From NCBI RefSeq assembly GCF_020386975.1, contig NZ_JABFNK010000005.1, positions 620,001-684,000 of the forward strand: 64,000 bases of DNA. Direction: 5' to 3'. Source of the DNA: Thermococcus bergensis (GTDB lineage: Archaea > Methanobacteriota_B > Thermococci > Thermococcales > Thermococcaceae). Below the pieces are notes generated by a model, which saw only the letters and a list, made by a program, of their open reading frames with translations, did no database searches and was not told where the DNA came from. Positions 1 through 6,794 of the stretch are shown in pieces (position 1 is the first letter of the stretch; every line of letters starts with the position of its first letter). The position numbers were made by a program, and so were the translations under genes.

Positions 1-515
1 CCAGAGAACGAGCGAAGTACATTTCTTATGTTCCGCAAAGTTCGTTTCCAGAGTTTGCGTTTACAGTTGAAGAGTTTGTCGAGCTCGGCACGTATGCAAC
101 TAGGGGCAGCGTGGAAGAAGCATTAAGAAAGGTGGGAATGTGGGAGAGAAGGAAAGAGCTTGTAACAAAGCTGAGTGGGGGGGAGTACCAGCTGGTGCTG
201 ATAGCGAGGGCTTTAGCTCAGGGAAGTGATGTTATGTTGCTTGACGAACCAACTTCCCACCTTGATATCAATCACGCTCTCCGGATAATGAATCTTTTGA
301 AGGGCATCAAAGACGAGAAAATCCTTGTGGCTGTTATGCACGACTTAAACCTTGCTTTGAACTATGCAGACAGGGTTGTAGTTCTAAATAAAGGGCAGAT
401 TCAGTGGAGCGGCAAATCTTCCGCCCTAACCCCAGAGGTTCTGGAGGGGGTATATGGTGTAAAAGCGAAAATAGTGGATGTGGAAGGGCAGAGGGTAATT
501 GTTGCTTGGGAATAA
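1..515 (+). CDS. ABC transporter ATP-binding protein, iron/cobalamin (FepC/BtuD) type, 5' end missing
   Basis: Coding starts before the window; the frame is open from base 3. The visible C-terminal half of the nucleotide-binding domain has the Q-loop (YVPQ near the left edge), the ABC signature LSGGEYQ, Walker B (MLLDEPTS followed by HLD) and the switch His in VMHDLN. The family energises uptake of iron siderophores, haem or vitamin B12 through a BtuC-like permease at the membrane; the exact substrate cannot be told here. The permease and binding protein are presumably just upstream, outside the window. The gene ends 5 bp before the end of the convergent THEP1 gene. Confidence 0.9.
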   Translation, partial: RERAKYISYVPQSSFPEFAFTVEEFVELGTYATRGSVEEALRKVGMWERRKELVTKLSGGEYQLVLIARALAQGSDVMLLDEPTSHLDINHALRIMNLLKGIKDEKILVAVMHDLNLALNYADRVVVLNKGQIQWSGKSSALTPEVLEGVYGVKAKIVDVEGQRVIVAWE

Positions 516-520
516 AAAGT

Positions 521-1036
521 TTAAAGCTTTAGAAGGGTCTTCAGGCTGTCAGCGATTTCCTGCCTTATATGCTCCCTGTTCTCAGGTGTTAAAACGTAAA
601 GCTTTCCGTAGTCCCTGAATCGCATGGCATAATTTCTGTGGACTGTCGCTAAAAGTGGTTTTTCGCTCTTAACAGCTTTTTCCACAGCTTCTGCAAACTC
701 CCTGCTCTTGTATTCCATTGCACCGATTTCGTCGATTATTATGAGGTCTGCATCCTCAAGAGCCCTTTTTATTGCAGAGACCCCAACGCGGTTTAAATCC
801 TCAAGATTCACAACGTACTTCCCCACTCTCGGATAGCCCTCTCCAACCCAGGCCAATATACCTTCTTCACCTGTGTCGAGGGCTTTAATTTTGAATCCAA
901 CCCTTCTACCCTTTTCTCTCACTTCCTGTGTTATAAAGCCACCAATTTTTAAGTTGTAGGCTTTCAGTTCCTCGGCAACTCTTAGGGCGAGGGTTGTTTT
1001 GCCCACTCCTGGTAAGCCTGTGATAAAGATTTTCAT
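521..1036 (-). CDS. THEP1-type nucleoside-triphosphatase
   Basis: The product has 171 residues. Walker A GLPGVGKT lies at residues 7-14 and a Walker B-like IIIDEIGAMEYKS near residue 100, the pattern of the THEP1 family (archaeal and thermophile NTP to NDP phosphatases related to AAA+ folds, EC 3.6.1.15). The ATG at 1036 was chosen because GGTGAG sits 5-10 bases upstream; a longer in-frame extension would run into the neighbouring gene and has no homologous look. It lies 56 bp downstream of the secreted protein gene on the same strand and may be co-transcribed with it. Biological role in archaea is not established. Confidence 0.85.
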   Translation of the reverse strand: MKIFITGLPGVGKTTLALRVAEELKAYNLKIGGFITQEVREKGRRVGFKIKALDTGEEGILAWVGEGYPRVGKYVVNLEDLNRVGVSAIKRALEDADLIIIDEIGAMEYKSREFAEAVEKAVKSEKPLLATVHRNYAMRFRDYGKLYVLTPENREHIRQEIADSLKTLLKL

Positions 1037-1092
1037 AAGACTCACCGAATTATAAAAAGAAAAGCAGAGGTTTAATAATTTGGTGCTGTATG

Positions 1093-2265
1093 TTATGGTC
1101 TGCTCGCTATTGGAGCCCCTATCCTTTCTCTCCATCTCTCTCTAATCATGAGCTTTTCCCCGTGGAATCTTTCTCTAACCATGTTTCTTAGCTGGTTGAG
1201 CAGCTGTTCGGCCTCTTGGTAGTTTCCTTTTTCATACGCCTCTCTTGCTTTCTCTAGCAGTCCTTTTTCCTCTGTCATATTGAGCCCAATGCTTTCAAAT
1301 CTTTCTATAATGCTGCTCAGTTTTTCTATTCTGACCCTAACCCTCAAAGTTTGATTTGTTTTCAGCGCCAGCTGTATTTGTTCGCTTGCCATTCTGATCA
1401 CACCTTCCGCGTGGGCTTTTGCAGCTATTGCCTGTCCGTAAGCTTCTCCGTAGTTTCCACTTTGATAAGCTTCCCTAGCTCTCTCAATTTCTTTAGTGGC
1501 AAGCTCTAAAAGTCTTTCCGCAGCCGGGAGCGTAGTAGTGCTGTTCTCCAACAATTTCCTAGCGAGTAATGTCTTATTTTCCGCAATTTCTATGGCTTCC
1601 CATACTATCTCTGCAGTTATGTTTGCCTGCTCGTCAGTAATGTTTGCCCTAACTCTGTTTCTTATTTCATTTCTAACTCTCTCGGTTATGTTTTCTGAAT
1701 ATGGTGTTTTTATGATCACCACTGATGTTACTCTGATTGTTGCCAGTATCTGGGTCTGGTTCTCGGTTCTGTTGGCGTCTACATATATGGGGAATGCCTT
1801 TTCAATCTCTGCCTTTTTGATAGCCCCTATGTCTCTTCCGTGGGCGATGACTATCTTAGTGCCCTCCAAGAGCTCTGGATAGTTCTCTAAAATGTACTGA
1901 AGCACCTGAATATTTGTTTCGTACCTGTCGTTGCCCCATATTCTGACCCATCCTATCTCCATTTCGTTTAGGTCATCTTCATAGTTTCTTGGCACTGCTG
2001 CTGGCCCTCCGATTATTAGCACCTTGTCTGGGGCTGTGCTTATTATTTCCGCCGTAACGCCTGGATCATATACTCCCCATGGGGTTACAATAACTGAAGC
2101 GTTCAGAGCCTCTCCGAGCCTTTGAGCCAGAGTCAAATCTGCTTCGTTATCGCTAACAAGTATTGCCGTGTAAGGCAAGGTTCCATTAGTTGCACTGGTT
2201 GCCGGTATAATGCTTGCTAAAAGCAAAGCACTAACGAGCCATGCGCATACTTTTCTCCTAATCAT
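1093..2265 (-). CDS. Secreted cell-wall-binding-repeat-2-like protein (paralogue 1)
   Basis: The 390-residue product opens with an Arg/Lys start and a hydrophobic signal peptide ending near SAT (about residue 25). Residues about 33-200 resemble the cell wall binding repeat 2 fold: LVSDNEADLTLA, VIVTPWGVYDP, VLIIGGPAAVP and WGNDRYETN are typical motifs. The C-terminal half is alpha-helical, with a motif EAYGQAIAAKAHAE preceded by a similar REAYQSGNYG and a later REAYEKGNYQEAEQL, suggesting short helical repeats. A 391-residue paralogue lies at 48409-49584 with the same layout, same ribosome site and nearly the same promoter. Probably exported to the cell surface; ligand unknown. In Thermococcales the surface is an S-layer, not peptidoglycan. 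Confidence 0.75.
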   Translation of the reverse strand: MIRRKVCAWLVSALLLASIIPATSATNGTLPYTAILVSDNEADLTLAQRLGEALNASVIVTPWGVYDPGVTAEIISTAPDKVLIIGGPAAVPRNYEDDLNEMEIGWVRIWGNDRYETNIQVLQYILENYPELLEGTKIVIAHGRDIGAIKKAEIEKAFPIYVDANRTENQTQILATIRVTSVVIIKTPYSENITERVRNEIRNRVRANITDEQANITAEIVWEAIEIAENKTLLARKLLENSTTTLPAAERLLELATKEIERAREAYQSGNYGEAYGQAIAAKAHAEGVIRMASEQIQLALKTNQTLRVRVRIEKLSSIIERFESIGLNMTEEKGLLEKAREAYEKGNYQEAEQLLNQLRNMVRERFHGEKLMIRERWRERIGAPIASRP

Positions 2266-2280
2266 GGCTTATCACCCAGT

Positions 2281-2332
2281 TTATTGTAGTGAAAAACGGA
2301 TATTTAAGCTTTTTTCCTGAAATCGTTTTGTT
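2281..2332 (-). promoter_or_regulatory. Promoter of cell-wall-binding paralogue 1, shared with paralogue 2
   Basis: Read on the minus strand, a BRE/TATA block GAAAAAAGCTTAAATA occupies 2301-2316 (TATA part GCTTAAATA), about 36-51 bp upstream of the start at 2265, giving a short leader with GGTGATAAGCC before ATG. The 52-bp block matches 49601-49652 upstream of the paralogue at about 47 of 52 positions with no gap, including sequence upstream of the TATA box. Confidence 0.7.
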
Positions 2333-2561
2333 TCGTTTTTGTTAGTTCAAAAAAGAGCCCTGTTATCGGAAATTTATTGAGTTATCGTTAAACACCGTTT
2401 GTGAGTGTTTATTATTGTTTAGCTAGCTCTGAATTGCCTTTATATGCAAATTAAGCTGGTGAAAACAGACTTTTTGGTAATACCTGCCACTGACGGCTTT
2501 GCATTCTTGCACAAAGCAAACTTTAAATCACTTGAACTGAAAAGAACTAGAGGTGGTGAAG

Positions 2562-3626
2562 ATGGAGATAAAGTACAAGCCCGAAGAACTTACAAAGCTC
2601 CCGAGAAGTGTGGAGTTCAGGGAAGGGAAAGTCTACATTATTGACCAGCTTCTGCTTCCGAGAGAGTTTAAAGTGATCGCGTTGACTACCGTTGAGGAAG
2701 TCGCCAGAGCAATAAAGACCCTTCAGGTTCGTGGGGCTCCAGCAATAGGTGCAACTGCTGCCTATGGGCTGGCTCTACTTGCGGAGAAAAGCAAGGCAAA
2801 AACCAAGGAGGAGTTCTTTGAGGAATTTTATAGAGCATTCGAGATCCTTAAAAACACCCGTCCGACAGCGGTGAATCTCTTCTGGGCACTAAATAGGGTT
2901 AAGAACCTTGTAGAGGAGCACAGAGAGGACAGCTTAGAGGAGATAAAAAGGCTAATCGTGGAGGAAGCCCATAAAATAGCGGATGAAGATGTCGAAGCGA
3001 ACCTCAGGATGGGTCACTATGCGGCGGAAATCCTCCCTGAGGGGAATATCCTAACCCACTGCAACGCGGGGAGCTTAGCCACAGTCCACCTCGGAACTGT
3101 AGGGGCTGCGCTTAGAGTTATGCACAAAGAGGGCAAGCTCAAGCTTTTGTGGGTTGATGAGACTAGACCGGTTCTTCAGGGCGCAAGGCTCTCTGCCTGG
3201 GAGTACCACTACGATGGGATTCCACTAAAGCTGATAAGCGACAACATGGCGGGCTTTGTGATGCAGCAGGGAATGGTGGATGCGATAATAGTCGGTGCTG
3301 ACAGAATAGTTGCCAATGGAGACTTTGCCAACAAAATTGGAACTTACTCTCTGGCCGTGCTTGCGAAGGAGCACAAAATACCCTTCTTCACCATAGCACC
3401 CCTCTCAACCATTGACATGAGCCTCAAGAGCGGCAAGGAGATTCCAATAGAAGAAAGACCCAAAGAAGAAGTCCTGACCTGTGGAGGATGCAAAATAGCT
3501 CCCGATGTTGACGTCTACAACCCAGCTTTTGATGTAACGCCCCACAAATACCTCACAGCAATAATCACGGACAGAGGAGTTGTTTATCCACCTTTTGAGA
3601 AGAATTTGAAGAAGCTCTTTGAGTAG
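2562..3626 (+). CDS. mtnA: MtnA-family isomerase (S-methyl-5-thioribose-1-phosphate isomerase / ribose-1,5-bisphosphate isomerase-like)
   Basis: 354 residues, the family's usual length. Motifs include VRGAPAIGATAAYG, the catalytic Cys in THCNAGSLAT (Cys167), DETRPVLQGARLSAWE, and the catalytic Asp in VGADRIVANGD (Asp247). MtnA converts methylthioribose-1-phosphate to methylthioribulose-1-phosphate in methionine salvage. In Thermococcales the same fold also provides ribose-1,5-bisphosphate isomerase for AMP degradation, so the substrate is not certain, but this sequence looks like the MtnA branch. An MTA phosphorylase that would feed it lies at 37947-38747. The ATG at 2562 follows AGGTGGTGA at ideal spacing; two upstream GTG codons overlap that ribosome site. 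Confidence 0.85.
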   Translation: MEIKYKPEELTKLPRSVEFREGKVYIIDQLLLPREFKVIALTTVEEVARAIKTLQVRGAPAIGATAAYGLALLAEKSKAKTKEEFFEEFYRAFEILKNTRPTAVNLFWALNRVKNLVEEHREDSLEEIKRLIVEEAHKIADEDVEANLRMGHYAAEILPEGNILTHCNAGSLATVHLGTVGAALRVMHKEGKLKLLWVDETRPVLQGARLSAWEYHYDGIPLKLISDNMAGFVMQQGMVDAIIVGADRIVANGDFANKIGTYSLAVLAKEHKIPFFTIAPLSTIDMSLKSGKEIPIEERPKEEVLTCGGCKIAPDVDVYNPAFDVTPHKYLTAIITDRGVVYPPFEKNLKKLFE

Positions 3627-3673
3627 CGTTGGGGTTTAAATATTCTCCCTCAATATTATTTTTGGTGATGAAT

Positions 3674-4822
3674 ATGAAGTTCTTCAGCTTAAAAACTAGG
3701 ATAGCAATTGGAGAAGGGAGCCTTAGGTATGTGGAGAGCATTGCTAGGAACCACGAGAGGGTCTTGATCTTATCTAGTAAGTCAATGCGCATTCATGGGT
3801 TCTTAAACGAGGTCATGAACTATGTGGAGGAAGCGGGGGCTGAAGTTGATGTTATAGAGGGCTTACCTGCAGAGCCAAGCTATGAGGACGTTGAGGAGCT
3901 GATGCCAAGAGTTAGAGAGTTTTCTCCGGATTTGCTCATAGCCCTAGGAGGCGGAAGCGTAATAGACATCACAAAGGCGATAAAGGTGTTTTACGATGCT
4001 CCAGAACTGAGCTTTGAGGAAATCGCATTCCTCGACAGGTTTACAAAGCCTTCCAAAGTTATTCCCAAACTCAAGACTCCCTTGGTAGCAATACCCTCTA
4101 CAAGCGGTGCTGGGAGTGAAGTTTCAGCGGCAAGCGTTCTCAAGAAAGATGGCATAAAATACAACTTTGTGTCATTTGAAATTGCCCCAGAATACGCTAT
4201 TTTGGATCCAAGGTTGCCCAGGACTATGCCGAGAGAAGTTGCAAGAAACAGCGGACTTGATGTTCTTGTCCATGGAATTGAGGCTTATACTACGACAGCA
4301 GCCACGCCCTTCAGCGATGCGATGGCGATACAAGCCATAAAAACCGTCTTTAAGTGGCTTCCGCTGTCCGTTAATGGCGATGAAACCGCAAGAGAGAAAA
4401 TCCACTATGCGGCAACAATGGCGGGGATAGCTTTCTTGAATGCACGTCTCGGAATATGCCACAGCCTAAGTCACAAAGCCGCATGGATCGGTCCCCATGG
4501 GTTGCTCAATGCTATCTTCCTTCCATATGTGGTTGAGTTCAACATGAAAAGCGACTATGCACGGAAGAAATACACTGAGATAGCAAAGGAAATAGGGTTC
4601 AACACCGCTGAAGAGTTGGTCGAAGTTATCAAAGAGTTTAACGAAATGCTTGGAGTGCCCAGGCTCAGCGAGCTTGTAGACGAGGAGACCTTCATGGCAA
4701 AGCTGGATGAGATGGCAAAGAAGGCCTATGCAGACCCCCTGGTCAACTTCAATCCCGTGGAGCCCAGCGTTGAAGATATGAAAGGACTCTATAAAAAAGC
4801 CTTGCTTAACAGTTCTTCCTAA
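3674..4822 (+). CDS. Iron-containing alcohol dehydrogenase
   Basis: 382 residues, group III (iron-dependent) NAD(P)-alcohol dehydrogenase. The Rossmann-like N-terminal domain carries the GGGSVIDITKA dinucleotide loop. The metal ligands sit at Asp196, His200 (GLDVLVHG), His263 (CHSLSHK) and His275 (GPHG), matching the family spacing. It reduces aldehydes to alcohols with NADPH or oxidises alcohols; in Thermococcales such enzymes dispose of reductant or detoxify aldehydes. The ATG at 3674 is preceded by GGTGAT with 4-5 bases of spacing; an ATG two codons earlier overlaps that site. The IS607 element begins immediately after the stop codon, so the native downstream neighbour was separated. Confidence 0.9.
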   Translation: MKFFSLKTRIAIGEGSLRYVESIARNHERVLILSSKSMRIHGFLNEVMNYVEEAGAEVDVIEGLPAEPSYEDVEELMPRVREFSPDLLIALGGGSVIDITKAIKVFYDAPELSFEEIAFLDRFTKPSKVIPKLKTPLVAIPSTSGAGSEVSAASVLKKDGIKYNFVSFEIAPEYAILDPRLPRTMPREVARNSGLDVLVHGIEAYTTTAATPFSDAMAIQAIKTVFKWLPLSVNGDETAREKIHYAATMAGIAFLNARLGICHSLSHKAAWIGPHGLLNAIFLPYVVEFNMKSDYARKKYTEIAKEIGFNTAEELVEVIKEFNEMLGVPRLSELVDEETFMAKLDEMAKKAYADPLVNFNPVEPSVEDMKGLYKKALLNSSS

Positions 4823-4861
4823 GCGAAAGCCTTAAAACTTTTTGTGAATAAATGTGAGTGT

Positions 4862-5491
4862 ATGGTAGTGAAAGAGAAGCTTTACACGGTGAAGAAGGCG
4901 AGTGAGATACTCGGCGTCCACCCCAAGACAATCCAGAAATGGGACAGAGAAGGAAAAATCAAAACCGTTAGAACACCCGGCGGAAGGAGGAGAATACCAG
5001 AAAGCGAAATAAAAAGACTTCTCGGAATAACCGAGGAGAAAGGCTTAATCATTGGCTACGCAAGAGTCTCAAGCCACACACAAAAAGACGACTTGGAAAG
5101 ACAGGTTGAGACCATCAAACAATACGCAAAAGAACGTGGCTGGCAAGTTCAAATCTTTAAAGACATTGGCTCAGGATTAAATGAGAACAGGAAAAACTAC
5201 CGGAAGCTTCTCGAACTTGTGACAAACGGGGAAGTCTCAAAAGTTATCATCACCTACCCCGACAGGCTCACTCGTTTCGGTTTCAAAACTCTCGAATTCT
5301 TCTTCAAGGAGAACGGTGCAGAGATAATCATTATCAACGACAAAGAAAACTCTCCACGAGAAGAACTCATTGAAGACTTAATAACCATAATCTCGCACTT
5401 CGCTGGAAAGCTCTACGGAATGCGCTCCCACAAATACAAAAAGCTCAAGGAAGGCGTGAAAAAACTAATCGAGGAGGTCGAGAATGACTAA
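4862..5491 (+). CDS. tnpA: IS607 transposase TnpA (serine recombinase with MerR-type helix-turn-helix)
   Basis: 209 residues. Residues about 5-55 form a MerR-like DNA-binding domain ([24 protein letters not shown] and the [12 protein letters not shown] wing). Residues about 62-200 are a resolvase catalytic domain with [10 protein letters not shown] (catalytic Ser70), the conserved Arg in [20 protein letters not shown] and YPDRLTRFG. This enzyme excises and inserts the element through a 5' phosphoserine intermediate. The ATG at 4862 starts the conserved MerR helix; an in-frame GTG 18 bases earlier lacks a better ribosome site. It overlaps tnpB by 8 bp, implying translational coupling. Confidence 0.92.
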   Translation: MVVKEKLYTVKKASEILGVHPKTIQKWDREGKIKTVRTPGGRRRIPESEIKRLLGITEEKGLIIGYARVSSHTQKDDLERQVETIKQYAKERGWQVQIFKDIGSGLNENRKNYRKLLELVTNGEVSKVIITYPDRLTRFGFKTLEFFFKENGAEIIIINDKENSPREELIEDLITIISHFAGKLYGMRSHKYKKLKEGVKKLIEEVEND

Positions 5492-6737
5492 AGTTGTTTT
5501 AACATACAGAATGCCCCACAACTGGAACATTGATTTGTTCCTCAAAGAATACCAAAAACTCCTCCAAAGAGCGATCGACGAAATATGGGAAAACACGACT
5601 TGGAAAGAAAAGAGAGTTAAGCATAGATATTCTCTCGGAAGAAAAAATTATCGCTACTACGGGACAACTCGCTTAATCCCCTATTTTCCGCAGTCTAATG
5701 AGTTCAAGCGAAAACTGAGGAACGAACTCCTCCGAGAGTGGCCTTTCGCCAAGCACTACGTTGATTCTGCAATAAAGACCGCTTATTCAATCCTCAAAAG
5801 CTGGAGACAGAACTACCTCAAAGGAAAGAGAAAGAGAGTAAAACCAGTCGTTAAAAGGAAGTTCGTGAGGGTTAAAACAACACTAATGAAGGTCGAAGGC
5901 TCGAAGATAAGGGTAACCATCAAGCCGAGGGAAGAATACCTTGAGCTGGACTTCTCAAAAGAATGGTTCTATGAAAAGGTCAAGAACTGGAATGTTGGCG
6001 AGCTGATAATCAGGGAGAGCGACGTTCTGCTAACCTTCTCAAAGGAAGTCGAGTTCTCTGGAAGAATCAAAATCGGTATTGACAGCAACTTAATGAGCCT
6101 CGACATCTTTCACCCTGAAAAAGGCTGGATTAGAGTGGACTTGAGCGAACTGCACAGGGTTGCCGAGACGTATGACAGAATTATTGATATGCTAAAAAGC
6201 GTTCAGCGGAAAGCTCCGAAGAGGATTGGTTTATTGCTTAAAAAATACTGGACTAGGAGGAGAAACAGGATTGAGGATTACCTGAACAAGCTCGCAGTCC
6301 AGCTTTCGAGGGAGTTTCCCGATGCGGTTTTTGTCTTCGAGGATTTGAACAAGTTCAAAATGCTCCAGAATGGTTCGAGGAAGTTTAACAGGAAGCTCTC
6401 CCGTGCCACTTGGAAGAAGATTGTTGGAAAGCTTTCTTATCGTGTTCCCGTAGAGTTTGTTAATCCTGCTTACACCTCATCCACCTGCCCGGTGTGTGGG
6501 AGTAGGTTAGAGTCCCGAAACGGGCTGGTGGAGTGTCCTAACTGTGGGTTTAAGGCGGATAGGCAGTTTGTTGGTGCTTTCAACGTTTTCGTGCGGGGAC
6601 TTGGGGTCGCCCTGAGTGGGGCTGAGCGTGATGATTTGCTCCCCGATGAACCCGGAGGGGAGCTGAACGTGATGAAGCCCAAGTCCGTCGTGAGAGTTGA
6701 TTTGAACGGCCGGAGGTTCACTCACACTTACTCATAA
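5484..6737 (+). CDS. tnpB: TnpB, IS607-associated RNA-guided RuvC endonuclease
   Basis: 417 residues, full length for TnpB. After an N-terminal helical and WED-like region come the RuvC pieces: Asp200 in IGIDSN, Glu286 in VFEDLNKF and Asp359 in FKADRQ, so the DED triad is complete. A zinc ribbon with two Cys pairs (CPVCG, CPNCG) lies at about residues 333-353. The family uses an omega/reRNA transcribed from the element's right end to cut DNA next to a TAM, which keeps the element in place after excision. The C-terminal tail after Asp359 is long (about 58 residues), Pro/Gly/Arg-rich, and encoded by highly paired DNA, so part of it may serve RNA rather than protein function. Confidence 0.93.
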   Translation: MTKVVLTYRMPHNWNIDLFLKEYQKLLQRAIDEIWENTTWKEKRVKHRYSLGRKNYRYYGTTRLIPYFPQSNEFKRKLRNELLREWPFAKHYVDSAIKTAYSILKSWRQNYLKGKRKRVKPVVKRKFVRVKTTLMKVEGSKIRVTIKPREEYLELDFSKEWFYEKVKNWNVGELIIRESDVLLTFSKEVEFSGRIKIGIDSNLMSLDIFHPEKGWIRVDLSELHRVAETYDRIIDMLKSVQRKAPKRIGLLLKKYWTRRRNRIEDYLNKLAVQLSREFPDAVFVFEDLNKFKMLQNGSRKFNRKLSRATWKKIVGKLSYRVPVEFVNPAYTSSTCPVCGSRLESRNGLVECPNCGFKADRQFVGAFNVFVRGLGVALSGAERDDLLPDEPGGELNVMKPKSVVRVDLNGRRFTHTYS

Positions 6738-6752
6738 AAGCTCACGACGGAC
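6609..6752 (+). ncRNA. Candidate omega/reRNA scaffold overlapping the tnpB 3' end
   Basis: Three nested sets of complementary arms lie in 150 bases. A perfect 12-bp pair GTCCGTCGTGAG (6683-6694) / CTCACGACGGAC (6741-6752) closes a 46-nt loop across the tnpB stop. A perfect 7-bp pair GCTCCCC (6638-6644) / GGGGAGC (6657-6663) lies just upstream, with a 4-bp GCCC/GGGC arm at 6609-6622. TnpB guide RNAs are known to start inside the 3' end of tnpB and run past the right end, whose flank becomes the guide. By that rule the guide would start near 6753-6790. The arms are seen; the RNA role is inferred. Confidence 0.55.
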
Positions 6753-6794
6753 AGACCCCGAGTGATTTTTAAACCCTCTTTCGCTCTTTTTATC

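Larger units (their letters stand above)
4823..6760 (+). mobile_element. IS607-family insertion sequence (tnpA serine recombinase + tnpB)
   Basis: A MerR-headed serine recombinase and a TnpB gene overlap by 8 bases and are bounded by the alcohol dehydrogenase stop (4822) and the helicase start (6795). IS607 elements lack terminal inverted repeats and make no clear target duplication, so the exact ends cannot be read: the left end falls in 4823-4861 and the right end in about 6753-6790. Both genes are intact with all catalytic residues, so the element may be active. The 3' end of tnpB plus the right end forms paired arms (see ncRNA entry). Confidence 0.85.

Noticed and set aside
1496-1882. A 128-codon frame antisense to the cell-wall-binding gene
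   Set aside because: It is Ser/Val-rich shadow coding without promoter or ribosome site; the minus-strand gene is clear.
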